Shown in pieces: positions 1-6,788 of a stretch of DNA of 64,000 bases. Under the pieces are notes generated by a model. The model had not been told where the DNA came from. It did not search any database and saw nothing but the letters and a program-made list of their open reading frames with translations. The DNA comes from Methylomonas sp. LL1 (lineage in GTDB: Bacteria; Pseudomonadota; Gammaproteobacteria; Methylococcales; Methylomonadaceae): positions 1,550,001 through 1,614,000 of the forward strand of contig NZ_CP064653.1 of the NCBI RefSeq assembly GCF_015711015.1. The letters run 5' to 3'. The translations under genes were made by a program, and so were the position numbers. The stretch's first letter is position 1, and each line of letters opens with the position of its first letter.

Positions 1-236
1 AATTCGCCCTTGACGAACAATTGCGGGAACGTCGGCCATTTCGATACCGACGGTAATCTATCGCGGATAAACGGCGCTTTCAACACATCGACGTAAGCGT
101 ACGGTATTTTGGTGGTATTGAGGATTTCGACGGTCTTGCCGGAGAAACCGCATTCGGGCGCGGTCGGAACCCCTTTCATATAGAGGATGACCGGGTTATC
201 GGCGATTTGTTTCAGAATGATGTCTTTCGTGCTCAT
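1..236 (-). CDS. Monothiol glutaredoxin, Grx4 type (3' end outside window)
   Basis: The reading frame starts with ATG at 236 and runs off the left edge, so only about 78 residues are visible. The protein carries the C-G-F-S active site of monothiol glutaredoxins, preceded by the family pattern VILYMKG, and a later WPTFPQLFV segment that forms the glutathione-binding cis-proline region. Monothiol CGFS glutaredoxins bind and hand over [2Fe-2S] clusters in the cytosol. Its place at the end of a nif accessory operon suggests a nitrogenase-dedicated Fe-S carrier (inference). It is separated from clpX by about 200 bases, so it may have its own promoter. Confidence 0.9.
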   Translation of the reverse strand, partial: MSTKDIILKQIADNPVILYMKGVPTAPECGFSGKTVEILNTTKIPYAYVDVLKAPFIRDRLPSVSKWPTFPQLFVKGE

Positions 237-283
237 TTAATTATCCAATTGAAAGTGGCTATTGATTGATCTGGCATGACAAA

Positions 284-388
284 TTATGCTTTCGCCGCCG
301 GGCTTAAGGAATCAGACTCTCGGCCCGCGGCACCGGCCATGCCGATCATGGCCCAGAACCGATTCCTCAAGGCGCGGGCGTTACCCAT
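284..388 (-). CDS. Possible 34-residue small protein between clpX and grx
   Basis: An ATG-to-TAA frame of 34 residues (MGNARALRNRFWAMIGMAGAAG..., ending SPAAKA) sits in the 200-base gap between clpX and grx on the same strand. It has a short basic start, a hydrophobic FWAMIGMAGAAG stretch and a polar tail. No clear ribosome binding site is visible, and the composition could also be chance in GC-rich sequence. I do not recognise a family. The rest of the gap shows only a weak GGCGC/GCGCC inverted repeat. Confidence 0.25.
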   Translation of the reverse strand: MGNARALRNRFWAMIGMAGAAGRESDSLSPAAKA

Positions 389-440
389 TTTTAGAGAAAT
401 GTGGCATCGGCGCTATGGACGCGCCTTGCGCAACCTTGAT

Positions 441-1739
441 TCATTCCCCGCCCGACAAGCGCTGTAAATCCTCGGATTGCCGTTCTATGACTTCAATTTC
501 GGCTTCGCCCTTGATCACGTCGGCGGTGACGATACAGCGTTCGACATTGCCCCTGGACGGCACATCAAACATCGTGCGTCTCAGCACATGCTCCATGATA
601 CTGCGCAAGCCGCGGGCGCCGGTATCGCGCGCTATGGCTTTCTCGGCAATTTCCACCAGGGCTTCGCGGGTAAACTCCAATTCAACGTCGTCGTAGGCAA
701 ATAAATGCTGATACTGTTTGACCAGCGCATTCTTCGGCTCGGTCAACACTTGTATCAAGGCATCGACATCCAAGGGTTCCAGTGGCGCCAGCACCGGGAA
801 GCGGCCGATGAACTCCGGGATCAAACCAAAACGCTTCAAATCGTCGGGTTGGGTGGCATTCAACAAAGCTTCCAGCGAAGGTTTCTGACTGGAATCCGTC
901 ATTTCGGCATGAAAACCTATCGCGGTCTTGGGCGGCTGCAGACGTTTCTCGACATGTTTTTCCAGTCCGGGAAACGCGCCGCCGGAGATGAACAGGATGT
1001 TGCTGGTATCGATCATCAACGTATCGCTATTGCTATCCTTGCGCCTGCCCTTGGCGCTGATCTTGACATGCGAGCCTTCCACCAAGCGCAATAAAGCCTG
1101 TTGCACCCCTTCGCCGGACACATCGCGGGTGCCGAAGGCTTGTTCCGGACTGCGGGCGATCTTGTCCACCTCGTCGATATAGACGATGCCCCATTCGGCC
1201 TTGCTGATATTGCCGTCGGCCACATCCAGCAAACGCACCAGTATGTTTTCCACGTCATCGCCAACATAGCCGGCTTGGGTCAATGTGGTGGCGTCGGCCA
1301 CGGTAAAGGGCACACCGACGATTTTGGCCAAGGTGCTGGCCAACAGAGTCTTACCGGTACCCGAAGGGCCGATCAGTAAAATATTGGATTTGCCGATTTC
1401 CACGTTGGTATCGGCATCGCCCAAACCGCCGGTTTTGTTGCTGACATGCTTCAAGCGCTTGTAATGGTTGTAGATCGCTACCGACAGGATTTCCTTCGCT
1501 AAATCCTGGCCGATCACATATTGATCCAGCATGGTCTTGATTTCGGCCGGTTTGGGCAGAGAGCCCTGCATTTCATTCAGCTCTTTTTTCTTGCCCCAAC
1601 TCGATACCACTTGGCTGGCCAGCATCACGCAAGCCTCGCAGATAAAACCTTCGGTGCCGGCGATCATGGGCACGGAAGCCGAGGCTTCAATACCGCAAAA
1701 CGAACAGTGTTTGGATTCTTTGGCCATCATTTTCACCAT
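441..1739 (-). CDS. clpX: Nif-associated ClpX-type AAA+ unfoldase
   Basis: 432-residue ATPase of the ClpX family, the unfoldase subunit of ClpXP. Visible in order: N-terminal zinc-binding domain with C-S-F-C and C-E-A-C pairs (residues ~12-40), Walker A GPSGTGKT (~125), the GYVG pore loop (~160), Walker B VYIDEVDK (~190), and an IGF tripeptide that in ClpX docks to ClpP. Sequence features such as GPSGTGKT instead of the usual GPTGSGKT suggest a divergent paralogue rather than the housekeeping ClpX. It follows nifM on the same strand, as clpX follows nifM in Azotobacter vinelandii, so a role in turnover or assembly of nitrogenase proteins is likely. ATG codons at 1739, 1730 and 1727 are all possible starts. 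Confidence 0.92.
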   Translation of the reverse strand: MVKMMAKESKHCSFCGIEASASVPMIAGTEGFICEACVMLASQVVSSWGKKKELNEMQGSLPKPAEIKTMLDQYVIGQDLAKEILSVAIYNHYKRLKHVSNKTGGLGDADTNVEIGKSNILLIGPSGTGKTLLASTLAKIVGVPFTVADATTLTQAGYVGDDVENILVRLLDVADGNISKAEWGIVYIDEVDKIARSPEQAFGTRDVSGEGVQQALLRLVEGSHVKISAKGRRKDSNSDTLMIDTSNILFISGGAFPGLEKHVEKRLQPPKTAIGFHAEMTDSSQKPSLEALLNATQPDDLKRFGLIPEFIGRFPVLAPLEPLDVDALIQVLTEPKNALVKQYQHLFAYDDVELEFTREALVEIAEKAIARDTGARGLRSIMEHVLRRTMFDVPSRGNVERCIVTADVIKGEAEIEVIERQSEDLQRLSGGE

Positions 1740-1777
1740 GAGTTGGGATAGTTAGCACAAGGGTCGCAATGCGTACC

Positions 1778-2635
1778 CTAGGATTTGATTGCCGGCAAAC
1801 TGGCCAGCCAAGTTCGCTGGCAATTTCGCCGATAGCGTTCCTGCATCAATTGCTTGATCTTCGGCGTGGCTTTTTTCAACGACAAGGTTTCGGCATGCAT
1901 GATCTTGGTACATTGGATCAAGTGAAAGCCGATTTCGGTTTCCACCGCCGCGCTGATTTCATTTTCCTTCAGTTTGAACAGGGCTTCACTCAATTCGGGA
2001 TAAAGTTTGCCTTCCACCACGGTGCCCAGCTCGCCGCCGTTGAAGGCGGTCGGACATTCCGAATGCTTCAAGGCCAAATTGGCGAATTTATGCGGCTTGC
2101 GCTTCAAGGTTTCGGCGATTTCATCGATACGCTGCTTGGCCATTTCCCGGGTATTCTCCGGATAATCCGGGTTGATACTGATCAGGATATGCCGAGCAAC
2201 CCGTTGCTCGGGAACGCGGAACTTTTCCGGGTGCGAATGGTAGAAAATTCCTACTTCCACTTCATTGACCTTGGGCGCTCGCGACGCCACTTTTTCCAAT
2301 ACCGAGTTGACCTTGCATTGTCTGGATAGCGCGGATTTCAAACTTTCCTCGCTCAGCTGATTGGCGGCCAACGCCGCATCGAAGGCTTCATCGTCATCAA
2401 AGCGATCGCGAACCTCGGCAAATGCGCGCGCCAGTTCCTGATCGGACACCATGACACTGACTGCCTCGGCGGAATTAAGCACCCGTGTTTCGATTTCGTA
2501 TTCGTTTCTGGCCTGTCTTTGTGCCTGCCGTAATTGCTGGTTTTCCAATTCGGTGGGGGCTTTCTTGAACAGGCTTAATGACGCGCGCAACAAGGTATAA
2601 GGCTCAATCACTGCTTCGGAAGTCTGACTCATCAT
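1778..2635 (-). CDS. nifM: NifM, PpiC-type peptidyl-prolyl isomerase for NifH
   Basis: 285-residue protein with an N-terminal helical region and a parvulin (PpiC/rotamase) domain around residues 135-245, recognisable from RVARHILISI, the ECPTAFNGGELG segment and the IGFHLIQC ending. NifM is needed to fold the Fe protein NifH in Azotobacter. The start ATG shares one base with the nifZ stop (TAATG) and is served by a GGAGGAG ribosome binding site inside the end of nifZ, indicating translational coupling. A second ATG directly follows the first, so the start could be one codon later. Confidence 0.93.
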   Translation of the reverse strand: MMSQTSEAVIEPYTLLRASLSLFKKAPTELENQQLRQAQRQARNEYEIETRVLNSAEAVSVMVSDQELARAFAEVRDRFDDDEAFDAALAANQLSEESLKSALSRQCKVNSVLEKVASRAPKVNEVEVGIFYHSHPEKFRVPEQRVARHILISINPDYPENTREMAKQRIDEIAETLKRKPHKFANLALKHSECPTAFNGGELGTVVEGKLYPELSEALFKLKENEISAAVETEIGFHLIQCTKIMHAETLSLKKATPKIKQLMQERYRRNCQRTWLASLPAIKS

Positions 2636-3111
2636 TACTCCTCCGGTTCTCTAAAATTATCCGGGTCGGCCGGCTCCAGCACGCTTTCCGGTACTTGCAT
2701 GGTCCTGCCGGAAAAGCGGACGTGATACAGCAAGGGCTGATTGTCTCTCAAAATTTTCAGGACTTCGCCCTCGGTGCCGGCGGGTATGGGGTTGTCCTTC
2801 AGCGGTAAATCGATAGTGCACACCACTTTATCGCGAAATTCAAACCGACTCGGGTTCCAGGGCGCATCGGCGGATATTAATTCCTCGGCCCGACAACCCA
2901 CCATACGGCCCTGATCCAGGAAATGCACGGTGTAAATCACCTGGTCCTGCAGGAAAGTCCCCACTTCGATGACATTGCCGACACTACCCCGCCTAACCAG
3001 GAAATCTCCAATTTCCTTACCCGGATAGGTGCCGTCGTTGCGCACGTTGCGGGTGAGCCTTACCCGCTCACCAAATTCGAAACGTTCTTCGTCGTAGCGT
3101 TCTTCTATCAT
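2635..3111 (-). CDS. nifZ: NifZ, nitrogenase P-cluster maturation protein
   Basis: 158 residues, matching NifZ in the N-terminal FEFGERVRLTRNVRNDGTYPG segment, the conserved RRGSVGNVIEVGTFLQ region and a second SH3-like repeat around FEFRDKVVCTIDLPLKD. NifZ works with NafH/NifW in forming the second P-cluster of the MoFe protein (family knowledge). It overlaps the nifW end by four bases (ATGA) and touches nifM, so it is internal to one transcript. A short acidic tail ends the protein. Confidence 0.94.
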   Translation of the reverse strand: MIEERYDEERFEFGERVRLTRNVRNDGTYPGKEIGDFLVRRGSVGNVIEVGTFLQDQVIYTVHFLDQGRMVGCRAEELISADAPWNPSRFEFRDKVVCTIDLPLKDNPIPAGTEGEVLKILRDNQPLLYHVRFSGRTMQVPESVLEPADPDNFREPEE

Positions 3112-3422
3112 GTTTGAATATCGCTCAGTGAAACAAACACGGTTTGCGGTTCCGCCATCTTGAACACTTTGAATACTTTCTCGGTTTGGGCATCGGATTC
3201 GACGAAATCACCATAGGCGCGCGCCAACAGCTGTTTGTAAACTTGACGTTTACTATCTTCGTCTTCCGGCATCTGTTCAGCACCTTTATCCAGGTAATCG
3301 TGGAAGCGCTGCAAGATATGCAAGCGGTTGACGTGAACAATGGTTTGATCGTAGTCCAGCCCGAAATACTGTAAAAAGTCTTCGGCGGATTCCAGTTCTT
3401 CAATATCGTCTTCAAAACTCAT
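3108..3422 (-). CDS. nifW: NifW, nitrogenase stabilising/protective protein
   Basis: 104-residue acidic protein with the family signature ELESAEDFLQYFGLDYD followed by VVHVNRLHILQRFHDYL-like sequence. NifW associates with the MoFe protein and helps its maturation and oxygen protection. I place the start at the ATG at 3422, not the upstream in-frame ATG at 3440, because GAGGTAA lies 6-7 bases before it and the protein then begins MSFEDD like its homologues. The ribosome binding site overlaps the stop codon of the preceding microprotein gene, which suggests coupling. Confidence 0.94.
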   Translation of the reverse strand: MSFEDDIEELESAEDFLQYFGLDYDQTIVHVNRLHILQRFHDYLDKGAEQMPEDEDSKRQVYKQLLARAYGDFVESDAQTEKVFKVFKMAEPQTVFVSLSDIQT

Positions 3423-3426
3423 AGAG

Positions 3427-3549
3427 TTACCTCGCGGCAATAAGATGATCCAGATTGCCGCTATCGCCGCCTAGAACATACATCACAAACAAAATCACCA
3501 GCATCACGGAGGCCTGGGCCAGGAACGGATCGGATTTATGCTTAATCAT
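3427..3549 (-). CDS. Single-span membrane microprotein 1 of the nif cluster
   Basis: 40-residue frame from ATG 3549 (preceded by AAAGGTGATT, a ribosome binding site) to TAA at 3427. A basic N-terminus (MIKHK) leads into a hydrophobic segment of about 20 residues (ASVMLVILFVMYVLGG) and a short polar tail ending LIAAR. The gene lies immediately before nifW with the TAA inside the nifW ribosome binding site. Its layout matches the second microprotein at 3622-3726: basic start, one membrane span, then a GGDS/SSDTS motif. I do not know a named family. A role in anchoring or in membrane energy/electron supply is speculation. Confidence 0.6.
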   Translation of the reverse strand: MIKHKSDPFLAQASVMLVILFVMYVLGGDSGNLDHLIAAR

Positions 3550-3621
3550 GGCAATCACCTTTATAAATGGAGGATGGGTTAATCCATCCGTGATGAAGGA
3601 ACGGCGCGTTCAGCCGCCGCT

Positions 3622-3726
3622 CTAAAAAGGCCCAACAATGCTGGTATCGCTACTCAGCAAATAAATCACCAACAACGCAAATAGCAACACCGGTAACCAC
3701 GTTGCATCGAGCTTTTCTTTCAACAT
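3622..3726 (-). CDS. Single-span membrane microprotein 2 of the nif cluster
   Basis: 34-residue frame from ATG 3726 (GGTGAG 5-6 bases upstream) to TAG at 3622. Sequence pattern: charged MLKEKLD start, hydrophobic span LPVLLFALLVIYLL, then SSDTSIVGPF. It sits between the TPR gene and microprotein 1, all on the minus strand. The gap of 72 bases to microprotein 1 contains a GGATGG/CCATCC stem with a 6-base loop. Not recognised; the resemblance in architecture to its neighbour suggests duplication or a paired function. Confidence 0.55.
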   Translation of the reverse strand: MLKEKLDATWLPVLLFALLVIYLLSSDTSIVGPF

Positions 3727-3800
3727 TTCACTCACCTGTCTGATTGATAAAATTTATGACTCGAAACTCGATGGAAACCGCTTCGGCCGCGATAAAAAAT

Positions 3801-4328
3801 TTACACCGCGGCTAAAACCGCTTCTCCAGTATTGGCTTCCTGCCGTTGAATCACCAGTTCCAGTAAGGCTTGCGCGCCTATCCGGTCCCTGTCATCCAAC
3901 GCAACCACTTTCTCGAAAATACGGCGGCTTAACTCCAGGTTTTCCAGCCGCATATTCAAGAATCCAATCGACTTCAGGGTGAACAGATACAAGCGGATTC
4001 GAGTCATCCAATCCTTGGGTGCTTCACTGATATGCGTTATATCCAGCTGGCGCCAGTCATCCGGAAATTCTATGCCCCGGCGAATCAAGACCAAGGCCTT
4101 TTCCGCAATCATCAAGGCTTCCGTCAAGCGATGCTGGTAGTAATAAAACCGGTTTAGCGCCACCAGCACATTCAACGATTCCGGCGCCCGCAGGTAGGCT
4201 TGCAATAAGGGCAATTCCGCCTCGCCGCTACCGTATAAATCGGAGGCAACCTTGATTAACCGTTGAACCTCTGGACTGTCTTCCTGCTGGAAATACAAGT
4301 CCTTGGCATCGAATTCCAATAAATCCAT
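3801..4328 (-). CDS. TPR-like nif-cluster protein
   Basis: 175-residue soluble, mostly helical protein. The pattern NVLVALNRFYYYQHRLTEAL followed by ENLELSRRIFEKVVALD resembles tetratricopeptide repeats. I choose the ATG at 4328, which shares its A with the cysE stop (TGATG), over a longer frame opening inside cysE at 4406, since the extra residues there are simply the cysE tail in another frame. TPR-like genes of this kind are found in nif clusters of Azotobacter-like bacteria and are usually left as hypothetical; a scaffold for nitrogenase maturation is an inference. Confidence 0.75.
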   Translation of the reverse strand: MDLLEFDAKDLYFQQEDSPEVQRLIKVASDLYGSGEAELPLLQAYLRAPESLNVLVALNRFYYYQHRLTEALMIAEKALVLIRRGIEFPDDWRQLDITHISEAPKDWMTRIRLYLFTLKSIGFLNMRLENLELSRRIFEKVVALDDRDRIGAQALLELVIQRQEANTGEAVLAAV

Positions 4329-5107
4329 CACTGTCCGCCCGCTGCTTGTTTCAAAATGATTTTGTCCTCGCCATGACAGACGCCTTCCGAATCGCAGTTT
4401 TCGCAATTATCGGTCTCCAACATGACGAACTTCTCCTGATTGGCTTCCAGTTTATCCAGCCGCTCCACTAGACAATTGATAGCCTTACCGACCGGATCCG
4501 GCACCAGATGATGGTCCAGATCGATACCGCGCGGATTTTGAATCTTTACCCCTTTTTGCTGGATGATGCGGCCGGGAATGCCGATCACCGTGCAGCATGG
4601 CGGCACGTCCTTCACCACCACCGAGTTAGCCCCTACCCGGACATTGTCGCCCAGCGTGATGGCACCCAAAATCTTGGCGCCCGCGCCTATCAGTACGTTG
4701 TTACCCAGCGTCGGATGGCGTTTTTCCTTATTCCAGGTGGTGCCGCCCAAGGTCACGCCGTGGTACATGGTCACATCGTTGCCGATTTCGGCGGTTTCGC
4801 CGATCACCACACCGGCGCCGTGATCGATAAAAAAGCGCCGGCCTATGGTGGCGCCCGGATGTATGTCGACATTGGTCATCCAGCGGGCGAAGGCCGCCAG
4901 CAAGCGGGCCGACAGTTTCCAGTCAGCATGCCACAAGCGGTGGCTTGCCCGATGCATCAATACCGCATGCACGCCCGGATAAGCCATCAATACTTCCAGC
5001 ACACCGCGCGCGGCGGGGTCGCGGGCAAACACACAGCCGACGTCTTCTCTCCAGTCTTGCCAGAGACTCGACCCTGTAACCGATCTAGGCGGAGAGAAAA
5101 ACATCAT
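4328..5107 (-). CDS. cysE: Serine O-acetyltransferase, nif-linked, with Cys-rich tail
   Basis: 259 residues. The left-handed beta-helix of hexapeptide repeats (about residues 80-180) contains the conserved [25 protein letters not shown] and YHGVTLGG segments; the catalytic His is in IDHG. The enzyme makes O-acetylserine from serine and acetyl-CoA, the first step of cysteine synthesis. In nif clusters a dedicated CysE feeds cysteine to NifS for cluster sulfur. The last 30 residues carry C235-x2-C238-x5-C244-H, an extension not needed for catalysis and possibly metal binding. The start overlaps the preceding small gene by four bases. Confidence 0.92.
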   Translation of the reverse strand: MMFFSPPRSVTGSSLWQDWREDVGCVFARDPAARGVLEVLMAYPGVHAVLMHRASHRLWHADWKLSARLLAAFARWMTNVDIHPGATIGRRFFIDHGAGVVIGETAEIGNDVTMYHGVTLGGTTWNKEKRHPTLGNNVLIGAGAKILGAITLGDNVRVGANSVVVKDVPPCCTVIGIPGRIIQQKGVKIQNPRGIDLDHHLVPDPVGKAINCLVERLDKLEANQEKFVMLETDNCENCDSEGVCHGEDKIILKQAAGGQ

Positions 5108-5298
5108 TTTGCTAAACTCCAGGTGGTTTTGCCGGGCATCGGCACACCGGGTATCCTGAAAAAAGAACCGGGATAACGGTCGTCTTCACTGACCGACGGC
5201 AGACTCGATGAGGCGGGGCGATAGCGCAAATTCGTTTCCATCCCCGCGTCCGCAAGCTCAAACGCTACTAGCTTTTGTCCAATACGATTTTGGTCCAT
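5104..5298 (-). CDS. Small hypothetical protein between nifV and cysE
   Basis: 64 residues, [19 protein letters not shown] at the start and a Pro/Gly-rich [20 protein letters not shown] end. ATGA overlap with cysE and a 12-base gap after nifV make it a member of the operon. No signal peptide or membrane span. I do not recognise the family; the position, between nifV and cysE, is its only functional clue. Confidence 0.6.
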   Translation of the reverse strand: MDQNRIGQKLVAFELADAGMETNLRYRPASSSLPSVSEDDRYPGSFFRIPGVPMPGKTTWSLAK

Positions 5299-5310
5299 GA
5301 CACACCTCGC

Positions 5311-6435
5311 TTATAGGCTGTGAAGAAATTGATTCAAGTCAGCGGACTGCGGAGCCCGCTTGTTTACGCTGACAAACTGCCGGATTAACGGCAACAGACG
5401 CCCGGCCTGTAAACGGTTGATGCCTATGCCCAGTTGCCGGTAGGCATGCATGACACCCTGGCTACCGGAATGTTTACCCAGCACCAGTTGATGAAATCGT
5501 CCGACCAGGGCCGGATCGACACCTTGGTAATTGTTGGGATCTTTCAATAAACCATCGACGTGAATACCCGCTTCGTGGCTGAATACATCACGCCCGATCA
5601 GGCTTTTACGGCTGCCGATGGTGTCGCCGGAAGCGGTGGCTACTTGATTCGATAGTTCCGGGAAACTGCGCAAATCCACACCGGTTGCGATGCCGTACAA
5701 CTGTTTCAAGCCCACCACCACCTCTTCCAGGGCGGCATTGCCGGCGCGTTCGCCTAGGCCGTTGACGGTGGTATTCAGATGCGTTGCCCCGGCCACCGCG
5801 GCGGCCAAGGTATTGGCCGTAGCCAAGCCCAGATCGTCGTGTGCGTGCATTTCAATATCCATGTCGGTGACGGAACGAAGTTTGCGTATCGCATCCAACA
5901 CGCCGAACGGCTCCATGATGCCGACCGTATCGGCAAAACGCATCCGGCAAGCCCCGGCTTGTTGGGCCGCTTCCGCCATTTGCGCCAGGAAATCGCTATC
6001 GGCGCGGGACGCATCCTCGGCCCCGACGCAGACCCGCATACCGGCATCGACGGCTTTCTTTACACAACGTTCGATGGTGCTTAATACCCAAGCCCGGCTT
6101 TGTTTGAGTTTGTATTGAATATGTTGATCGGATGCGGAAATCGACAAATCCACCATGCCGACCCCCAACCCCAGACAATGTTGCAAATCGTCATCGCGCA
6201 TCCTGGACCACACCAGCAAATTGCTGGGCAAATTCAAAGCGGCAATGGCCTTGATTTCTTCCCGCTCTTGTTCGCCCATCGCCGGAATACCGATCTCCAG
6301 CTCAGGCACGCCCAGCGCGGCAAGTTTGGTGGCAATGCCAAGCTTCTCCTCCAGCGAAAACACCACCCCGGCCGACTGTTCGCCGTCGCGGAGCGTGGTG
6401 TCGTCGATGATAATTGCGCGGGTGTTGGTTTTCAT
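5311..6435 (-). CDS. nifV: Homocitrate synthase NifV
   Basis: 374 residues. The DDTTLRDGEQSAGVVFS active-site strand, the HAHDDLGLATANTLAAA metal-binding HxH region and VNGLGERAGNAALEEVV are typical of homocitrate synthase/isopropylmalate synthase; FSHEAGIHVDGLL completes the TIM-barrel end. NifV condenses acetyl-CoA with 2-oxoglutarate to homocitrate, the organic ligand of FeMo-co. The frame is open 62 codons upstream, but I choose ATG 6435 because the protein then starts MKTNTRAIIIDDTTLRDG and has AAAGG about 7 bases before it; the extra upstream frame also contains the promoter. First gene of the accessory operon. Confidence 0.95.
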   Translation of the reverse strand: MKTNTRAIIIDDTTLRDGEQSAGVVFSLEEKLGIATKLAALGVPELEIGIPAMGEQEREEIKAIAALNLPSNLLVWSRMRDDDLQHCLGLGVGMVDLSISASDQHIQYKLKQSRAWVLSTIERCVKKAVDAGMRVCVGAEDASRADSDFLAQMAEAAQQAGACRMRFADTVGIMEPFGVLDAIRKLRSVTDMDIEMHAHDDLGLATANTLAAAVAGATHLNTTVNGLGERAGNAALEEVVVGLKQLYGIATGVDLRSFPELSNQVATASGDTIGSRKSLIGRDVFSHEAGIHVDGLLKDPNNYQGVDPALVGRFHQLVLGKHSGSQGVMHAYRQLGIGINRLQAGRLLPLIRQFVSVNKRAPQSADLNQFLHSL

Positions 6436-6504
6436 GCTTAAACCTTTATTCACAGGGTTGAGTTTCTGCAACCTGGGCATCAATGAAGCCCTTGCTTGTG
6501 ATAA

Positions 6505-6520
6505 TGCAAAAGGCTTGCCA
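6505..6520 (-). promoter_or_regulatory. Sigma-54 (-24/-12) promoter of the nifV operon
   Basis: Read on the minus strand, TGGCAAGCCTTTTGCA matches the sigma-54 consensus TGGCAC-N5-TTGCW with the invariant GG and GC separated by ten bases and only one change (A for C). It lies about 70 bases before the nifV ATG and about 85 bases downstream of a NifA-type activator site, the standard geometry of nif promoters. Confidence 0.82.
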
Positions 6521-6562
6521 ACTGCTAAAGCATTGAAATTTGCGAGGTAGGGTTGAGGTTTG

Positions 6563-6584
6563 GTTGTTTTGCCGACAAAACAAC
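6563..6584. promoter_or_regulatory. Perfect 9-bp palindrome between the NifA site and the promoter
   Basis: GTTGTTTTG-CCGA-CAAAACAAC: nine-base arms with a four-base spacer, between the sigma-54 element and the TGT-N10-ACA site. TGT and ACA halves occur here too but with 12 bases between the outer pair, so it is not a standard NifA site. It could be an operator, a second weaker activator site, or the transcription terminator of the autotransporter gene that ends at 6789. Confidence 0.4.
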
Positions 6585-6604
6585 AGGAAGTAGCGAAGAT
6601 GGAT

Positions 6605-6620
6605 TGTCGTAAAACCGACA
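6605..6620. promoter_or_regulatory. NifA upstream activator sequence (TGT-N10-ACA)
   Basis: TGT-CGTAAAACCG-ACA, embedded in an 8-base-arm palindrome GATTGTCG/CGACAATC (6602-6623). The motif is exactly the NifA binding consensus and sits about 85 bases upstream of the sigma-54 element. Confidence 0.78.
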
Positions 6621-6788
6621 ATCATGGGAAGGTAATATCAGAATTTTATTCTTACCCTTCTGAAACGGCGTGTTACTGCAGTATCCAAACATTACAATAG
6701 GAAAGATCTCGTTACGAAATGCCACCTAAACACGAATCCGCAATGACTAACAAGACTCCACCATCGATTTGAGCCAAATGAACGAAGA

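Noticed and set aside
6436..6621. N-terminal extension of nifV
   Set aside because: The longer frame would translate the sigma-54 promoter; the family start is at 6435.
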